Source of the DNA: Nilaparvata lugens
Taxonomy: Eukaryota > Arthropoda > Insecta > Hemiptera > Delphacidae
Direction: 5' to 3'
Length of the DNA stretch: 64,000 nucleotides
NCBI RefSeq assembly: GCF_014356525.2
Contig: NC_052505.1
Span: 13,309,098-13,373,097 of the forward strand
This document shows, one piece after another, positions 1 to 12,647 of this stretch (its first letter is position 1; every line of letters begins with the position of its first letter). The notes under the pieces were generated by a model, which saw nothing but the letters and a program-made list of their open reading frames with translations, was not told the DNA's origin and made no database searches. The position numbers and the translations under genes are program-made.

Positions 1-602
1 GACTGCAGAGCTCCAACGTGAATAGCGGGACAGGGTTGTGAAAGAGAGAGGGATTGGGAGAGAGTAGTGTGAGTTGACAGTTTTCTCGTTTCTCGTTTCT
101 GTTGATCGCAGGGAGCTGGCGGTCCTTGGTTTTTGTTTTCTCCCGATTCCGTTCGTATGTGTCAGAGACCGATGGATATCCATTGTTGAGGCGATGTTTT
201 ATGGCGCGGAAAATGCCATCCTACCCGGCTTCAACAATTAAATTCAATTTATATTTTGCAGCTGAATCTCGTGCCAGTGTTATGCGAAGCATGATTTGAT
301 GCCTCATGAGGCGCTTGGTGAGCGGGCTCCAATATGATTTTCTCGAGTTGAGCAAATATTGTCATTTCCACAATGGACTTTATCAATAACACAGGCAATC
401 AAACATCCTTTTTGAAAGGGATCTTTAAAAAAAAAATAATTTCTGTCTCTAATGATGATATTCAAGATACTCCCTGACTGTACTGGGTTAACAAGGTGAA
501 ATAATAAGAATAACAATATTTCTTTATTATCTTAAAATGTATATATTCAAGGCTTCCGTACTTATTTATCTTTTTTTTGTATAGGGCTACTTGTAATAAA
601 AA
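1..602. other. No gene recognised at window start
   Basis: AT-rich non-coding sequence. Short open frames here begin at non-ATG codons and resemble no family. The sequence CCGTACTTA at 556-564 recurs directly at 766-774, just after the hairpin element that follows, so a small insertion may begin at about 565. Confidence 0.5.
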
Positions 603-765
603 TAGAAAGAAAAATAAAAAATCTCAGTACCCTCTTTGAATTATTTAATCACAACATGTTTCGGACATTGATGCCATTTTCAAGTCAAAAATGGCATCAA
701 TGTCCGAAACATGTTGTGATTAAATAATTCAAAAAGGGTACTAAGATTTTTTATTTTTCTTTCTA
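603..765. mobile_element. Foldback (hairpin) element, about 78-bp arms
   Basis: The left arm 603-680 and right arm 688-765 are nearly perfect reverse complements separated by 7 bases, so the whole stretch can fold into one hairpin. Each arm carries the motif CCGAAACATGTTGTG read outward from the centre. A 9-bp direct repeat, CCGTACTTA (556-564 and 766-774), lies around it, but the left copy is 38 bp outside the hairpin, so it is only a possible target duplication. No coding capacity. The class is uncertain: a MITE or an inverted pair of retroelement ends. Confidence 0.75.
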
Positions 766-3700
766 CCGTACTTAATTTCTTATTAAATAAGAAAATTCTA
801 CAAATTTTGTAGAATAACATCATAGTGCCTTTTTTGAGAAGTTTTCAATATAAAATGACAAATTAAAACTAATATTCAATATTCATTTTAATGCAGAAGA
901 AATTATGTTGACCTTTTTCAACATATTTGTGAAGCTTTGAGTGTTAGTAAAAACGGAGTTTGAAGCATTCATTTACAGAAATGCATTTTCCAATCATCTA
1001 TAAAGATCGTACAATGATGATAAGAGAATAAATGATCACATTGAATTAATGGACTTGTGACTCACAAAATTTTAAAAACTCAGAATCCCGATTGAATAGA
1101 GAATTATTTAGGATTCAAGGGGTATTTTCAAGTTCAAGTATCCACTTGCACTAGAAATAAACAGCTAGACTTCAGATATTAGAACGCTAGAGAGCCTCAT
1201 CCGAGCGGAAAATATTGAAAATGATTTTCACTCACCAATAAGCTCTGTTCAGCTCATCGATTGTTATAAATCTATTGGAAAATGCTAATGAGCGCCCAAC
1301 TTACTAATTACTAACTCAGATTTTATATAATTTGGTAAACTATTATGGAGCTGATTGAAGATGCTACAGACTCAGGAAAGGTTCCCCAGCGCTGAACATC
1401 TATTCAAGCTAATTATATGAACTTGTCTTGAAGGAATGCTTTGTTATCCGAACCAGCCTGAGTTTAAAAAATGTATAGCCGGACTTGCAGTTGACAGGAC
1501 GTCGTCTGCAAAGCCTTGAATAATTGTTTGCAAGATGACGAACAAAGCGTAATGGAAAATTTCTCTTGTCTTCTAAACCAAAAAAGCTCTTCCACTAAGC
1601 TCCAACTAGATTAGAGATTGGGATACTTGGAATACTGATTTTTTTCTGAGACGAGTTCCATAATGGGAGAAAGAATCTAGTGAGAATGGAGGACTCTATC
1701 AACTATGAACGAACCCGTTGCTGAAAATCTAAACCCTAATCAGAAAAACACTGAACTTTCAAATTTAAAATTGAATGATTACAGTTGAAAAGGACAAGGA
1801 AAACTTCAAAAATGAGTCTCACTGTCATGCTATAACGGTCGCAGTTCTCAAGCAGGATCTGAGAACATGGAACTCATATGGATTAATCAATTGGGAAAGA
1901 TTGGTTGTCTTGGATATACGTTGAAATTTTAGAGGTGGAATACTTTTTTGTGAGACGATTCTCATGATCTTGATTTTGTGAAAAATTCAGTCGAAATGAA
2001 GGGTTGAACTTCAGAACTGTAAATGTAAAACACGAACTTGGAAAAAAGGTAGAATGATTGCGATTCACCCCTCTATAGGTGGATTGAAAACTTTTATCTG
2101 AAAATTATAACTAAATGATGAGTCTCATTCTGACATAGTGCCTCAATTTCTGTCCGGAGAGATTCCTGGACATAACAGTTGTTACAGATTGGAAAGTTTC
2201 AGCTCATCATGACCTCTCTCACAGTTCGGGTTTCGTGTGCGAAGTGTATGAGTCCAGCATTCCATGAGATGAGCAGCTTTGATAGGAACTTGACTAAACT
2301 GCCAGGCCAGACTACAAAATCAGGCTGACGCACTGTCAAAACTTTCAGCAGAAAACTCTGCCGCATCTCTGACTTCTAATCGATCTCATCAGCATGCTTT
2401 GAATACCAAACGCAAAGCATGCAACAGCACGTTTCCAGACAGTGGGTGATTTGATGGGCTTTTGTATTGTTCTAAAACTGCTATCATGTAATTTTCCTAA
2501 AATGTTGATAATTATGGACAGAAATTTATAAAATGAAATTTATTAGTCTGCTAATTGCCTGGAATGTGCATAGATTGTTGGTTATTCTTTTCAAATGAAG
2601 GGAAAGTAGATAAAAATTTTATATACATGATTGTATTTTCTAAACTAAAATTCCTCACCCTGTCATATTATGCAAGCTCCGACTCAAATAATTCATTGCA
2701 TTTTTTCTTCCTTAATTGAAAATATAAAGGTGCCCCAAACAGGACTTTTAGTCCTCGGGGTACTTGAAATTATTCATTCTTCTTTTGATGTGAATGAAAT
2801 TGTGGTTTCTTTGTACAACGTGTAATTGTATTATTTTTATTATCTTCATATTCATTTTTATTTATGAAAATTATTCATTTTGGGATCACTGATTGATTAT
2901 ATCAATGTTCTATTTCTATGGGTTTTTTTAATATAATGTAAAACTTGACTCCTCCAGTCAAACCTTCTTTAAAAGGTTTTGGAGAATTTATATTTCGTCT
3001 GGTTTATAATATTTGAAATTTTCCATTGAAAGGGAATCTTCTTATCTTTGTTTGTTATATTTTCTATAATAAACTCTCCTCTTCTGGGGGTACCAGGACG
3101 AAGGAAAAAGGAAAAGGAAGGAAGGAAAGGATATTATCTTTATTTTTTATAATTTGCAACATTGTTGTTGTTATATATCTACTGTACTATTCATAATTTC
3201 TGATTATGTGTAATGTATAAATTGGAAGAATAAATGAATTTATTATTATTATTATGTGTCATGAGTTTTATCGACTGAATTCAAATGGAGAATTCTGCTA
3301 TCATTATTCGTTTCCAATATTCCAAGAAATGCAATAATTCTCTATTCATCACACTTTCCGTGAAATTAGGTGAAACTTACGTCGTTTGCCAAAAGCATGA
3401 GAGGAAAAAAGAACAACCGGCTTCCATCCCCAATTTTTAATTTTTTGGTCACATTCATTTTGGGCATAATATATGAAGATTAGGAGTTTTCTTCGACTTC
3501 AATGACTAATCTCAAAGATCGGATTACAAGATTCTGCCATTTAAGATTTTAACAATCTTGACGACTGAAATGGATGGATTCTACAGTAGAGAAGAGATGT
3601 AGGCATCTACATCTACAATAAACCCAGATTATTCGACTCAGAGTGGAATTTTTCCCTTAGCTTTCAATGTTGGAATCCACAGATCAATTCCTCTGCAGAA

Positions 3701-4680
3701 TATTTAAAAGGCTGAATTACAGGAATGATAGAAATTGTTATTCTTTCTCATGTCTGTAGTAGAGATAAGCTCTAGATTACAGGCTGAAAAGTCTAGGCTA
3801 CACATCCAAGTGTGAGTAAAAAAGTAGCAAGAGGTGAACTTAGTGATTTGCAGCTGGCAATAGTTGGTTGGAAGTTGCGGGGGGAGGGAGGGTGTTGTGA
3901 GCGGTAAGGGGTGACCAGGGCGCCGGAGAACGATACAATAACATGCTTTCCATGTAAGGCGAGCAGACCGGGACCGTCCCTTTGTTGGCGATCAGCCAAC
4001 GTCAGTGATAAGGGATGAAATGCTACCTAAAAGGGTTGTAAAGAAGAAAATGGAGCAAGCGAGGCAGCGAGCTGGGTTCCTTGGACTGGCATTATTTCTC
4101 AAGAAGGGCTCGAGAGTGTTGGGTGGCTGCAAAGGGCTACTTGGCTGTGTGTTGGTTCCACCACATGAGTGTCCTGTCCTCTCTGCCTTGGCTGCCGGGA
4201 TCTCTCCAGCTCCCGCTGGCTGGCTGACCAACAGAGCAAACACATTAAACTGAGTAAATCTCCTCGCGTGTGCACCAGCTAACCTACTACTCTTGTTATT
4301 TGTATTCTTGGAACGAACGATTGAAAAATGTGTTGTTGTTCAGTTCCTTAAAACTAAATCGTTTTTCTGCGCATATTTTACTATTCTAGGTCACTCCCAA
4401 CTGTGCCAGTACTGGTCATGTTGTAGGAGTAAAACGGTAGTGAGAAAGAAAAAATAATATGGGAGGAATCTAGTTGTGATAAAGATGAACAGAAATGGAA
4501 AACTCGAACGAGCGTTAGAGAGCTCCTACTTTTGATTCAACTCAAGGCTAAAGTCTGTCTGTTCCATTTGTTTGTATGTTCTATGAAAAATTTCGAACGC
4601 TTAGATCAATCAGTTTCAAATTTTGAACATATATACCCTCAGTATTCCATTGTAATGTTCTTGACTTGATATTTTGTATG
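766..4680. other. Non-coding stretch with a possible retroposon tail
   Basis: No ORF here resembles a known protein. The part at about 2700-3255 looks like the 3' untranslated end of a retroposon: it is T-rich, has an AATAAA, and finishes in a TTA/ATT triplet run at about 3239-3254. No reverse transcriptase remnant is visible beside it, so that reading is weak. A purine-rich tract (GGAAAGGAAGG type) sits at 3098-3130. Overlapping opposite-strand frames at 3992-4253 look like chance frames in locally GC-richer DNA. Confidence 0.35.
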
Positions 4681-4688
4681 TTCTAAGA

Positions 4689-4789
4689 CAAGGTCAAAGT
4701 TCAAGGTCAATTTTTTAATTTCTAATTTTATACCTTGAACTTTGACCTTGACCTTGAACTCTGACCTTGACCTTGACCTTTGACCTTGT
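4689..4789. promoter_or_regulatory. Cluster of AGGTCA nuclear-receptor half-sites
   Basis: A 19-bp perfect inverted repeat (4689-4707 and 4732-4750) and an adjacent run hold at least five exact copies of the nonamer TCAAGGTCA: one on + at 4701-4709, and on - at 4743-4751, 4749-4757, 4762-4770 and 4768-4776. Near-copies follow to 4789. TCAAGGTCA is the extended monomer site bound by FTZ-F1 and ERR-type nuclear receptors. Seen: the sites. Inferred: any regulatory role. A hexamer microsatellite (TGACCT)n would give the same pattern. Confidence 0.4.
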
Positions 4790-6145
4790 CCCAGAACATC
4801 CAAAATGTTTGCTACTTTCTTGTTCTGAGTTAAAATGTCAGCAGACTTGAAAAATATGGCATGATTCTAAAGTAGCAAGCTGCTACTTGCAGCTTGCACA
4901 TTGAGCTGATTGCAAACATTTTTTCCTCACCCACTTATGCAAACAGAAATCAGTGTTGTTGGAGAATCAATTTCCAATATTCTTTTTCGAGAATTCATGG
5001 TTCGAGGACCAGTATGTTTGATGCAAAGAAGAGGTTGAATTCCTAATGTCTGGTTCCCAGAAAATGCAAAGCAAGTAACGTCTACCTAGATCCAGCCTCA
5101 TTTCCTGTGTTTGACAAACGTGGTTTATTCGTTGAATTTGAAGAGCACCATAGATGCAATGATATACAGCAGACCCTGTATAAAATCCCTCACCACATAA
5201 GGGACACGTTCCAAAGACTACCTATGCTAATTCGAGAGGCTGCCTACCCACACAAGTGCAGTGGCCCCTGAATCTCATAGAAAAGCAGATGATCAGCGAA
5301 AGATAACCGAGTATTCTTAGGAGTGGATGGACTACAAGAATCATCCCAGATAATTCAGTCGTACCAGTATATCAAATGGAGATTGCATTTGAGATTCAAA
5401 AAAAGATAAAGTGGATATTGTTAATTTTCTATATCTGAGAAAAATATTTTATAATTTCCCATAGAGTGGCAGAGAAACTCTTTTATAACCTTAATTGGGG
5501 GAATTTTATCACACCAGTATAAAAGTGACTAGAAAGAGGCGTTGGACCTTGAAAGAGAGCGGATGAAACAGTGAAGCATCCTCGTTTCAGCTTTCAGTAG
5601 AAAAGGCTGTTTTCCGCTAAACAATTTGTTCTTATTAACTCTTGAGGCGATTCATCACTTGAGCACGTGCCTTTTCTTTGTCTCTTTTTCCGCAGAAAAT
5701 ATTTTCTCCCGACAACAGTCATTTATCGGAGACATCATGTTGTATGAAGTTGTTCCTTACATTAGCTTGTTGAAGGTGAGAAACGTGGAAAAATGATAAG
5801 ATAATGAATTTTTCAATGGGCCAGTAATAAACGAGAATGTTTATTCCCTGAAAACTATGAACATAAATGGAAACAGTTAAGAGCAAGAAGGAACATAATT
5901 CATGAAGGTTTCAGAATACAGATTATGAAGGTACTACAATTGAAGAAATTGATATTTATACTCACATAGTCTTTCAACGGTAATATCTATTGAAAGATAA
6001 CACATATTGTTCGATTTATTTATCTCAAGGACAAAACTAATGTGAATACTTCGATGTGAGTCTCCTGTTTTTATTGTGAGTGATAGGACACTTCAGGCTT
6101 TCTCCTGTTTCAGGCAAGAAAAAATTACTCAATAGATTGATAATC
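4790..6145. other. Non-coding stretch
   Basis: Nothing recognisable. A strong polypyrimidine-AG at about 5696 followed by a GTGAGA at 5777 brackets an 80-bp exon-like segment. In every frame it fails to join the CUB exon downstream, so it is not called. Confidence 0.4.
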
Positions 6146-6157
6146 TACAGATGGAAA

Positions 6158-6971
6158 CACTTGTAATCAATCAATCAGTCAATTCATTTAGCCTGGCGAT
6201 ACAGTAGTACATAAGGCTACGTCACAAAATATTTTATAAAATTACAATACATAATGAAATCATAATTAGGTCAAAATACATAATAAAATCAATAATAACA
6301 AATCCTTAGAATGAATAAAGACAACAATATCAATCAATAACATTCAATAGTTCACCCATAATAGGGCTACGTTATAATTAACTATTTCATATAATAGTTG
6401 ACATTAATAATATATTCTACCTACCCTTGTCCTGAATTATTCTAAAGAGTAGAATGGATTTTCAATGAGCCATTCTCTTAAATATCTGAGGAATACAGGC
6501 AGGGGAAGGGTACGGAGGTTGGTAGAAGGTTGAAAAATGTTATCCCCACTATTGGAAAACTCGAAAGAGATTTGCTGAGTCTGCACCTAGGTACGTGAAG
6601 ATCTCCACTGGCCCTAGTCGGATAATTGTGAATGTCACTGGCAACCGTCAATACATTTTCCCTGAATTTTATCTCCTTCAAGCACTGATACAAAAATTCA
6701 TTGAAGACTGTTAATATTGAATTTTCCTTGAATAGAGGTTTACAATGATCTAGGTAATCTGCATTGCTTATTATTCCGACTGCTTTCTTCTGTAAAACTA
6801 ATATTTTTTTACACTTGAGGAATGGCCTCATAACCTGATACCATAAGACAGGATTGAATGGAAAAAAGCATAATAAGCTTGTTAAACATAATTATCAGGC
6901 AACTCACATTTTAGTCTCCTCAATAGATGTATATTCCTACTTAGCTTAGAGCAAATCATTTAAACATTATC
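6158..6971 (-). mobile_element. 5'-truncated non-LTR retrotransposon (LINE) 3' part
   Basis: A leftward element holding the very end of a LINE reverse-transcriptase ORF followed by a 3' UTR and a GATT-type simple repeat tail at about 6163-6176 (read on the minus strand). A 13-bp inverted repeat, CTACAGATGGAAA at 6146-6158 and its complement at 6972-6984, flanks the segment. That is not a normal direct target duplication. Exact ends are therefore uncertain. Confidence 0.6.
6478..6831 (-). pseudogene. LINE reverse transcriptase C-terminal fragment
   Basis: A 117-codon open stretch with the usual C-terminal landmarks of Jockey/CR1-type reverse transcriptases. These are an LQKKAVGII segment at residues 13-21, a DHCKPLFKENSILTVFNEFLY block at about 28-48, an H-x-Y-x-TR motif (HNYPTR), and a final segment resembling the usual 'N-x-LP' block (FNLLP). 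The catalytic palm and the endonuclease are absent, so the copy is dead. It is a remnant of the surrounding LINE and has no host role that can be seen. Confidence 0.7.
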
Positions 6972-7362
6972 TTTCCATCTGTAGTCTGGCTGGCCGCTAT
7001 GGCTTCGTATAGAATGAGCGCTGATATATCTATTCAGTTTGGTGTAATATCTATATCTATATGTCAGTTTGGTGTAAGGGTGAGAATACCTGAGAAGCAA
7101 TTAGGAAATTTCGAGCTGGCAAATAATTTATGGATAGTTGCTCTCATCAAATGGAAACATTATACAATTATTTTCCTTAATCTTTTCGTTGTATGCAATG
7201 TCCTCATCAAAGAAAATCGATTCGATTAACGCTTCTCTCTGCTACAGTTATCTATTCTATTCACTTTCAGCATACAGAGAAGATACAGTATTAACAGTAC
7301 GAAAGATACAAAAGTAAAACAAAAGATACGGAAGTAAAACTTCCAACAACATTCGTCTATAC

Positions 7363-8171
7363 CAGGGGTCTCCAACCTTTTTTATCCAAGGGCCACATTG
7401 TTAATTTTTAGGAGGCTTAGAGGGCCAATAACAAGGATGTACGTGGAATTTGATTTGTGGGGACACACACGACGGGGGATTTGGGAGGTGTACAATTATT
7501 AATAATATGAGAGGTTTTAAGTAATGTTTGAGAAGGAAGAAACAAACCAATTAATTTCATTTTAATACAAAGTCCAATTTATTTAGTGTGAAAATCTCAT
7601 AAGAAAACTTGACAATGCATGAATTTATAAAAAGTTGCCATGCTAAAAGAGAATACTCATTTTCAGTGAGAATTTGTTTTCCACTTGAATTATCCGCCCA
7701 TTTAGGATCAAACTTTGTGGTTCCGATAATTAAAATTGATTTCAAATGTTCATCTGACAAGGAAGTATTTGGATTCAACAAACTTCATCTTTGAAAATGT
7801 CTGCTCACACTTATAGGTAGATCCAAAAAGAGAAAACATAGCTCGAGCATGGTTTTTTATATTTTTTGAGTCTTTTTCTGGGAGAGAACTTTAAAAAGGA
7901 AGTAGGTTACCTTCTTTGTAGCGTTCAAACAGGGACATGTACAGTCCGTGCAGACCATTTGCTAATATCTCACAATGGTTGATCGCTGCTTCTTTACAGT
8001 TAATTTTACACTTATGAGGAAATGGATGGGGCTAGTAAGAGAAGAGTACTGAACTCACAGTTGTTGTCAAAAATATATTTAAAAAAATATGTTGCAATAA
8101 CTCTCGGTGGGCCGGAATAAATCCATCCGCGGGCCGGATATGGCCCGCGGGCCGTAGGTTGGAGAGCCCTG
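7363..8171 (-). mobile_element. hAT-superfamily (Buster-like) deletion derivative
   Basis: An 809-bp element bounded by a perfect 8-bp target duplication, GTCTATAC (7355-7362 and 8172-8179), which fits the nnnTAnnn preference of Buster-type hAT elements. The ends are imperfect inverted repeats starting CAGGGGTCTCCAACC on the left and, complemented, CAGGGCTCTCCAACC on the right. The right subterminal part is rich in GGGCCGG/GCGGGCC. The inside keeps only a C-terminal remnant of transposase, so the copy is non-autonomous. Confidence 0.85.
7557..7781 (-). pseudogene. hAT transposase C-terminal remnant
   Basis: A 74-codon open stretch inside the hAT element. It begins mid-protein with a segment containing LSDEHLKSIL followed by a short tail. 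This pattern is typical of the extreme C-terminus of hAT transposases related to ZBED5 and GTF2IRD2. The DDE catalytic core and BED zinc finger are missing. Read as the leftover of an internally deleted autonomous parent; no independent function is proposed. Confidence 0.6.
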
Positions 8172-8550
8172 GTCTATACTATTACAAAGACAATCGGACA
8201 GTGTTAGGTATTCCCCTTGATGATGTACTCGATAGTTGTGTTAATAATAAACAATAATAGTAATCACATTAACTATCAAACTTAACTATTTGTATAAACG
8301 TGGTCAAAATGAACGTTGGAGAAGATGGTCCAGCAATTCCACTGTAGACTGTATACAGTATAAGTATTTATCTACCTTTTTTTGAAAATCCTAGCGGGTG
8401 ATATACTTTTTCAATTTGTTATGGATTATGTCATATTCTCCACTCATCTATTTGAATGTCTATCAACATTATCCATCAAGTCCACCATGACTCAATGCAT
8501 TTAGAATATTTTCTATGACTGTGAAAATTATTCGTTTGTTTGTATTTCAG

Positions 8551-8734
8551 TGTGCAATATGACGCTGGATTCGAGAGCATTGATGAGCTCTTCTAATAAG
8601 ACGTTCGGGCAGATCAAGTCGCCCGCCGATCAGGGCCCCTTCCTCTGCTGGTACAACTTGCAGCCAGACACTGGACAGCGAGTTGAAATTCAAATTTATC
8701 GTCTTGTGAGCGTCGGGAAATTCAATGGAACACA
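8551..8734 (+). CDS. Host exon: N-terminal half of a CUB domain
   Basis: A coding exon preceded by a good acceptor (TTGTATTTCAG ending 8550) and followed by donor GTGAGT at 8735. Its frame starts with 2 nt completing a codon from an upstream exon outside the recognised sequence. It then encodes about 60 residues with the first two CUB cysteines about 31 apart, an FGxIxSP-like turn (FGQIKSP), and a W/Y-rich strand FLCWYNL. It ends two nt into a codon. The exon at 53280 supplies the missing third base and the second half of the domain. CUB domains are extracellular beta-sandwiches. The sequence resembles CUB proteins of the neuronal auxiliary type (suppressor-of-lurcher-like), but that assignment is from memory and tentative. 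Confidence 0.8.
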
Positions 8735-10265
8735 GTGAGTAGAAACTGCATTACAGTATTTTCACTTGGAAGTTACCAATCAATTATCGATTTGTATGTG
8801 AAAAAATTCCTTCTTGATCAAACTGAATACAAATAAACTACAAAAGTACGTTTACCATATTCTGTATTTGTATCACAAATTATTAATCTAACACCACTTT
8901 TAAAAATAATTTCAGTTCTCCCATATAATGATCATTTACAAAATACAACTCTAGTTTATTATACACTATCTATGTTTACTATACACTACCAATAGTTTCA
9001 GACTCGGCACAAGTTTCATACACGTTTCATATATACACAGGTGGCTTTTATTATCTGTCAGTTGAAGAGAGAGGTGTATGTAGACCACGTACAGTATGAC
9101 TGCAGAGAGGCTTTCAAAGTAACTTACTCACTTACTAAAGGAACAGCAACATACTTTATCCTTGAAAGTAGACAACGACTTATATACTGGTCTTATATCG
9201 CTTAATACAAAGATATCGCAGTTTCTAGGTACATTAATGTTTCTTGAGAGATTCAAAATTACTTTGAGCATAAAATTTTGAAATCTACCAGTAAGAACTC
9301 GGTTTAATGAATATTTTCCTATTAAGAAAGAAAATTCCGTCGAAAATTGGGGCGTTTTGGAACAATAAGAGCACCATAATCATTTTTCCGCAGAGGGTTG
9401 AGTTGGTTGCCTGCTGCATTTCACAAAGAATCCATTCGGTTTTTTAACGAAAATATCGTAGAATCCAGAATGGAGAGATCTTGACTCTGGCTATAAGCAT
9501 AAATTTGGTAGCACATCTGTATCGAGCAGCTGTATGGAGTGGAACAGAGGATGGGCTGCCGGAGTTACGAGAGTAAAGCGCCTTTTACAGCTCTCAAGTG
9601 GCCGGGAGGCGCGAATATTTGTGTAGGACGTGAGCTCTTTTTTCTGCATTGAATTATTCACTCGGTTGCTAGCAGGTATTCACAACTGCGATCCTCGGAG
9701 GCAAAAGACACATCCAGGAAGTTGATGGTGAACTCAACGATGAATAAATTACAAGTTTCTAGTTGCGCATACTAGACGTAAAAAACTTGAACGATTCATT
9801 ATTCCAATCTCATGGAGCATATTCTTTATGGGGGTTTCAAGACCTGTTCTCCAAGAATAAATTGATCGATCCTTTCAATCTCCACTCTAAATTTATTCGT
9901 ACCCTAAAGCTTACGAGCCCGAGATGGAATTATCATTCAGTTGATAATGTTGTTCAATTACATATTTTGGTTTTGGTGATGAGACTGTTGTAGGGAGCGA
10001 GCAGCATTTTCATTCACCTGTTTGAATGAATTGTCAGTGGGATCTAAAACAAATAGATTTCTATTGATTTCTTATTTTGAGTAAGATCTTGCCTTAATGA
10101 GTAATGAGTGAGGGGTGATTTCGTAATGATTTCCAACAACTAATAAGTGAGTTAACTTCAAAAGCTAAGACGTTTTATTAGGAGCATAAAAAAGAGCTTC
10201 AAAAGCACCAAAGTATTGCATATCTCCCCTCATCTCAAATTCTCCCTAAGTGTCTCTGTCATCAC

Positions 10266-11375
10266 TTCATTCAATTTCAATTATTCAATTTCGTTATTTC
10301 AATTATCCACTGCATACTGCTGTATATTACTGAAATTTGATAACCCTGATCTACTTTCAGCCTACTTCATTTTATTAATCATTTATTTGATCTTATCTAC
10401 CTATATAATTATTTTACTTTATCAATTTTTTGTTTTTTTCTCTTCAATATTCATATTGATTAAAACTTTTACAATATTTCCATTAATAAATAAATCCTTA
10501 GTTTAAATAACGAAATTAACGTTTTGGTAGAGAGTTAGTGGGGAGGATATTTTTAATATTCTTCCCAAAGAATGGACATTGATATGTCCAAAGCTCCGCC
10601 AATTTATGTAGATTGTAAAGTATCGAATTTGGGTAGATAAAAATCCCTAACCGAAATAGTAATAGGTCTGAAAATAAAGTGACTGGCTAATATCGCCAAA
10701 TAGATAATAACTAAGATTAGATAGCATCAGCTTGTTCTGGCTAAACGGTACAAAAACCTAAAAAGGATTTGAAGGAATTTGTTGCTAATAAATAGATTAT
10801 TATATAAAATATTTTGAAGATTGAGGTTAGGTATATGTATTCAGGGATCGTGACCTAGAGATCGATCAAATCGAGCAACGTAGAATCTGACCAAAACCCC
10901 TTGGCAGAGACGATTCCGGCTACCATATTCCCGGACACATGGAGTTGGATCGACATCGGCGGCTTACAAGAAGATTTTCGACACGTGAGTGATAAATATT
11001 GAATTAGTGATGGGCGCCCTAGTGCTTCGAATTAATCTAATAATCAAAGCTAGCTCGTCGAAAGGTTTTTATTATAAATTAAGAAATCAATAAGAGTAAT
11101 ACTTGCGCAAGTAAAATTAGTATTAAAGGTATTTTATTAAAAGAAAAAAGATAGATCAATACATTTCAGAAATTTCTATTGAATCAAAGAAGTATAAAAT
11201 CTAGGCTATTAAAACATATGCATATGATATTTAAATTTTGCAATATAATTTGCGATAGTTTGTTATAGCTCTAATTCACTAGATGAATGGCTCTATCTAT
11301 TCCGTCAGGTGCCGAATCTTGCACCCTGAGATAAAATATATTCTCAATACAAAGAAATCTACTAAGTACTAGAGA

Positions 11376-11439
<64 letters not shown>

Positions 11440-12197
11440 GATTATTAATGGCTAATTTATCAAGTTGATCTTAAAGAACCTATTTTTTAATTGGATTGTC
11501 CAAGTCAACAAGTATTAACAAGAGCATATCGCAGCTACATGCAAAAGAATGCATATGATTTTAAGATAAAGGCACATGGTAATGATTCGTGCCATAAATC
11601 TAGAATATAAAGTTTAGCCTGTGATATTTTACTGATTTCAATTATTGTTCTATTTTTATATTATATTTTTCTATCGCTCTTTATATATTTTTTGCCTCGA
11701 TCTATTTTTTGCATTATTTGTTTAATATATGTATGATATGTTTATGGTGTGCAATTTATTTTTATTCCTCAACACTATAGTATAAGTATCATATTTATAT
11801 ATATTTATTTTTATTGAATTACAAGAGTTATAGGAGAAGCCCATACCTAGGCCTAGAAAGATTTTTATGAGACTGAATCCTATTAAAAACCACGACCTAA
11901 TTATATGATTATATCAAATATCTCATGCTTTACCGACTGATGCCAAGCAGGAGGCTAATCGTTATTTAAATATAAAGAATAACGTGACAAGATGCATAAC
12001 AATATGATTATTATCTATAGTTATTATATTACAAATTGCTTTTTCATATCATATACAGTTCAATAGTTATTTTCTTAGTCTATATTATGTAAATTCATCT
12101 ATAACTTTGCTGTATTGTAAGCTATTGTTTATAAGTGTATAAGCCAGTATATATTGTAATCTACATAAATAAAGTACTCAATCAATCAATCAATCAA
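10266..12197 (+). mobile_element. 1.93-kb retroposon inserted into copy 1
   Basis: Comparison with the uninterrupted second copy (TCATCACTTTC at about 13943) defines both ends. The 7-bp TSD TCATCAC occurs at 10259-10265 and 12198-12204. The inserted DNA ends with an AATAAA followed by a (TCAA)n tail just before the right TSD, the pattern of a LINE-type or other target-primed insertion read on +. No reverse transcriptase ORF is recognisable, so it is non-coding, a 3' fragment, or non-autonomous. Confidence 0.8.
11381..11436. repeat. (TA)n microsatellite
   Basis: About 28 uninterrupted AT dinucleotides inside the inserted retroposon. Likely hypervariable in length. Confidence 0.95.
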
Positions 12198-12647
12198 TCA
12201 TCACTTTCAAAAGAGGTCATTATATTGACCGATGAATTCTAATATTTTGAACTTTGAGGCAGAAATAAAAAGCTTTCCCTTCAGGAACGAGCATTTCTAT
12301 TGTGAAAGATATCGAGGAAAACTTTTCTAAAAAATTAGTCATGAGGTTTCGAGCTTCTACAATGTAGGTGGACTGAAGTCATTCCTGAATCGAATATTCA
12401 TTACCATACAGTTTCTTTATTCAAGATTCTAAGAGAAATATTAATAATAGATTTCCTATGTGAAGTACTGCATCTATTGTGGCTACTGAGGATATGATCA
12501 AATTTTCCGATTTATAGATTTCTGCTTATCACTTTCCGTTGGATGAAGATTCCTAAATTCTCTTATAGAACTCAATTTCCTTTCCAGAAGTCACATTTGA
12601 ATTGAAGTAGGCCAATACCCTACCTGGTAGTTCAGTGGCCAGATCTT

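Noticed and set aside
3992..4253. Overlapping sense and antisense frames of 82-83 codons
   Set aside because: Locally GC-richer DNA gives long frames on both strands; no family resemblance.
5697..5776. Possible 80-bp host exon with good acceptor and donor
   Set aside because: The only open frame ends in phase 0, while the CUB exon at 8551 needs one nucleotide from the exon before.
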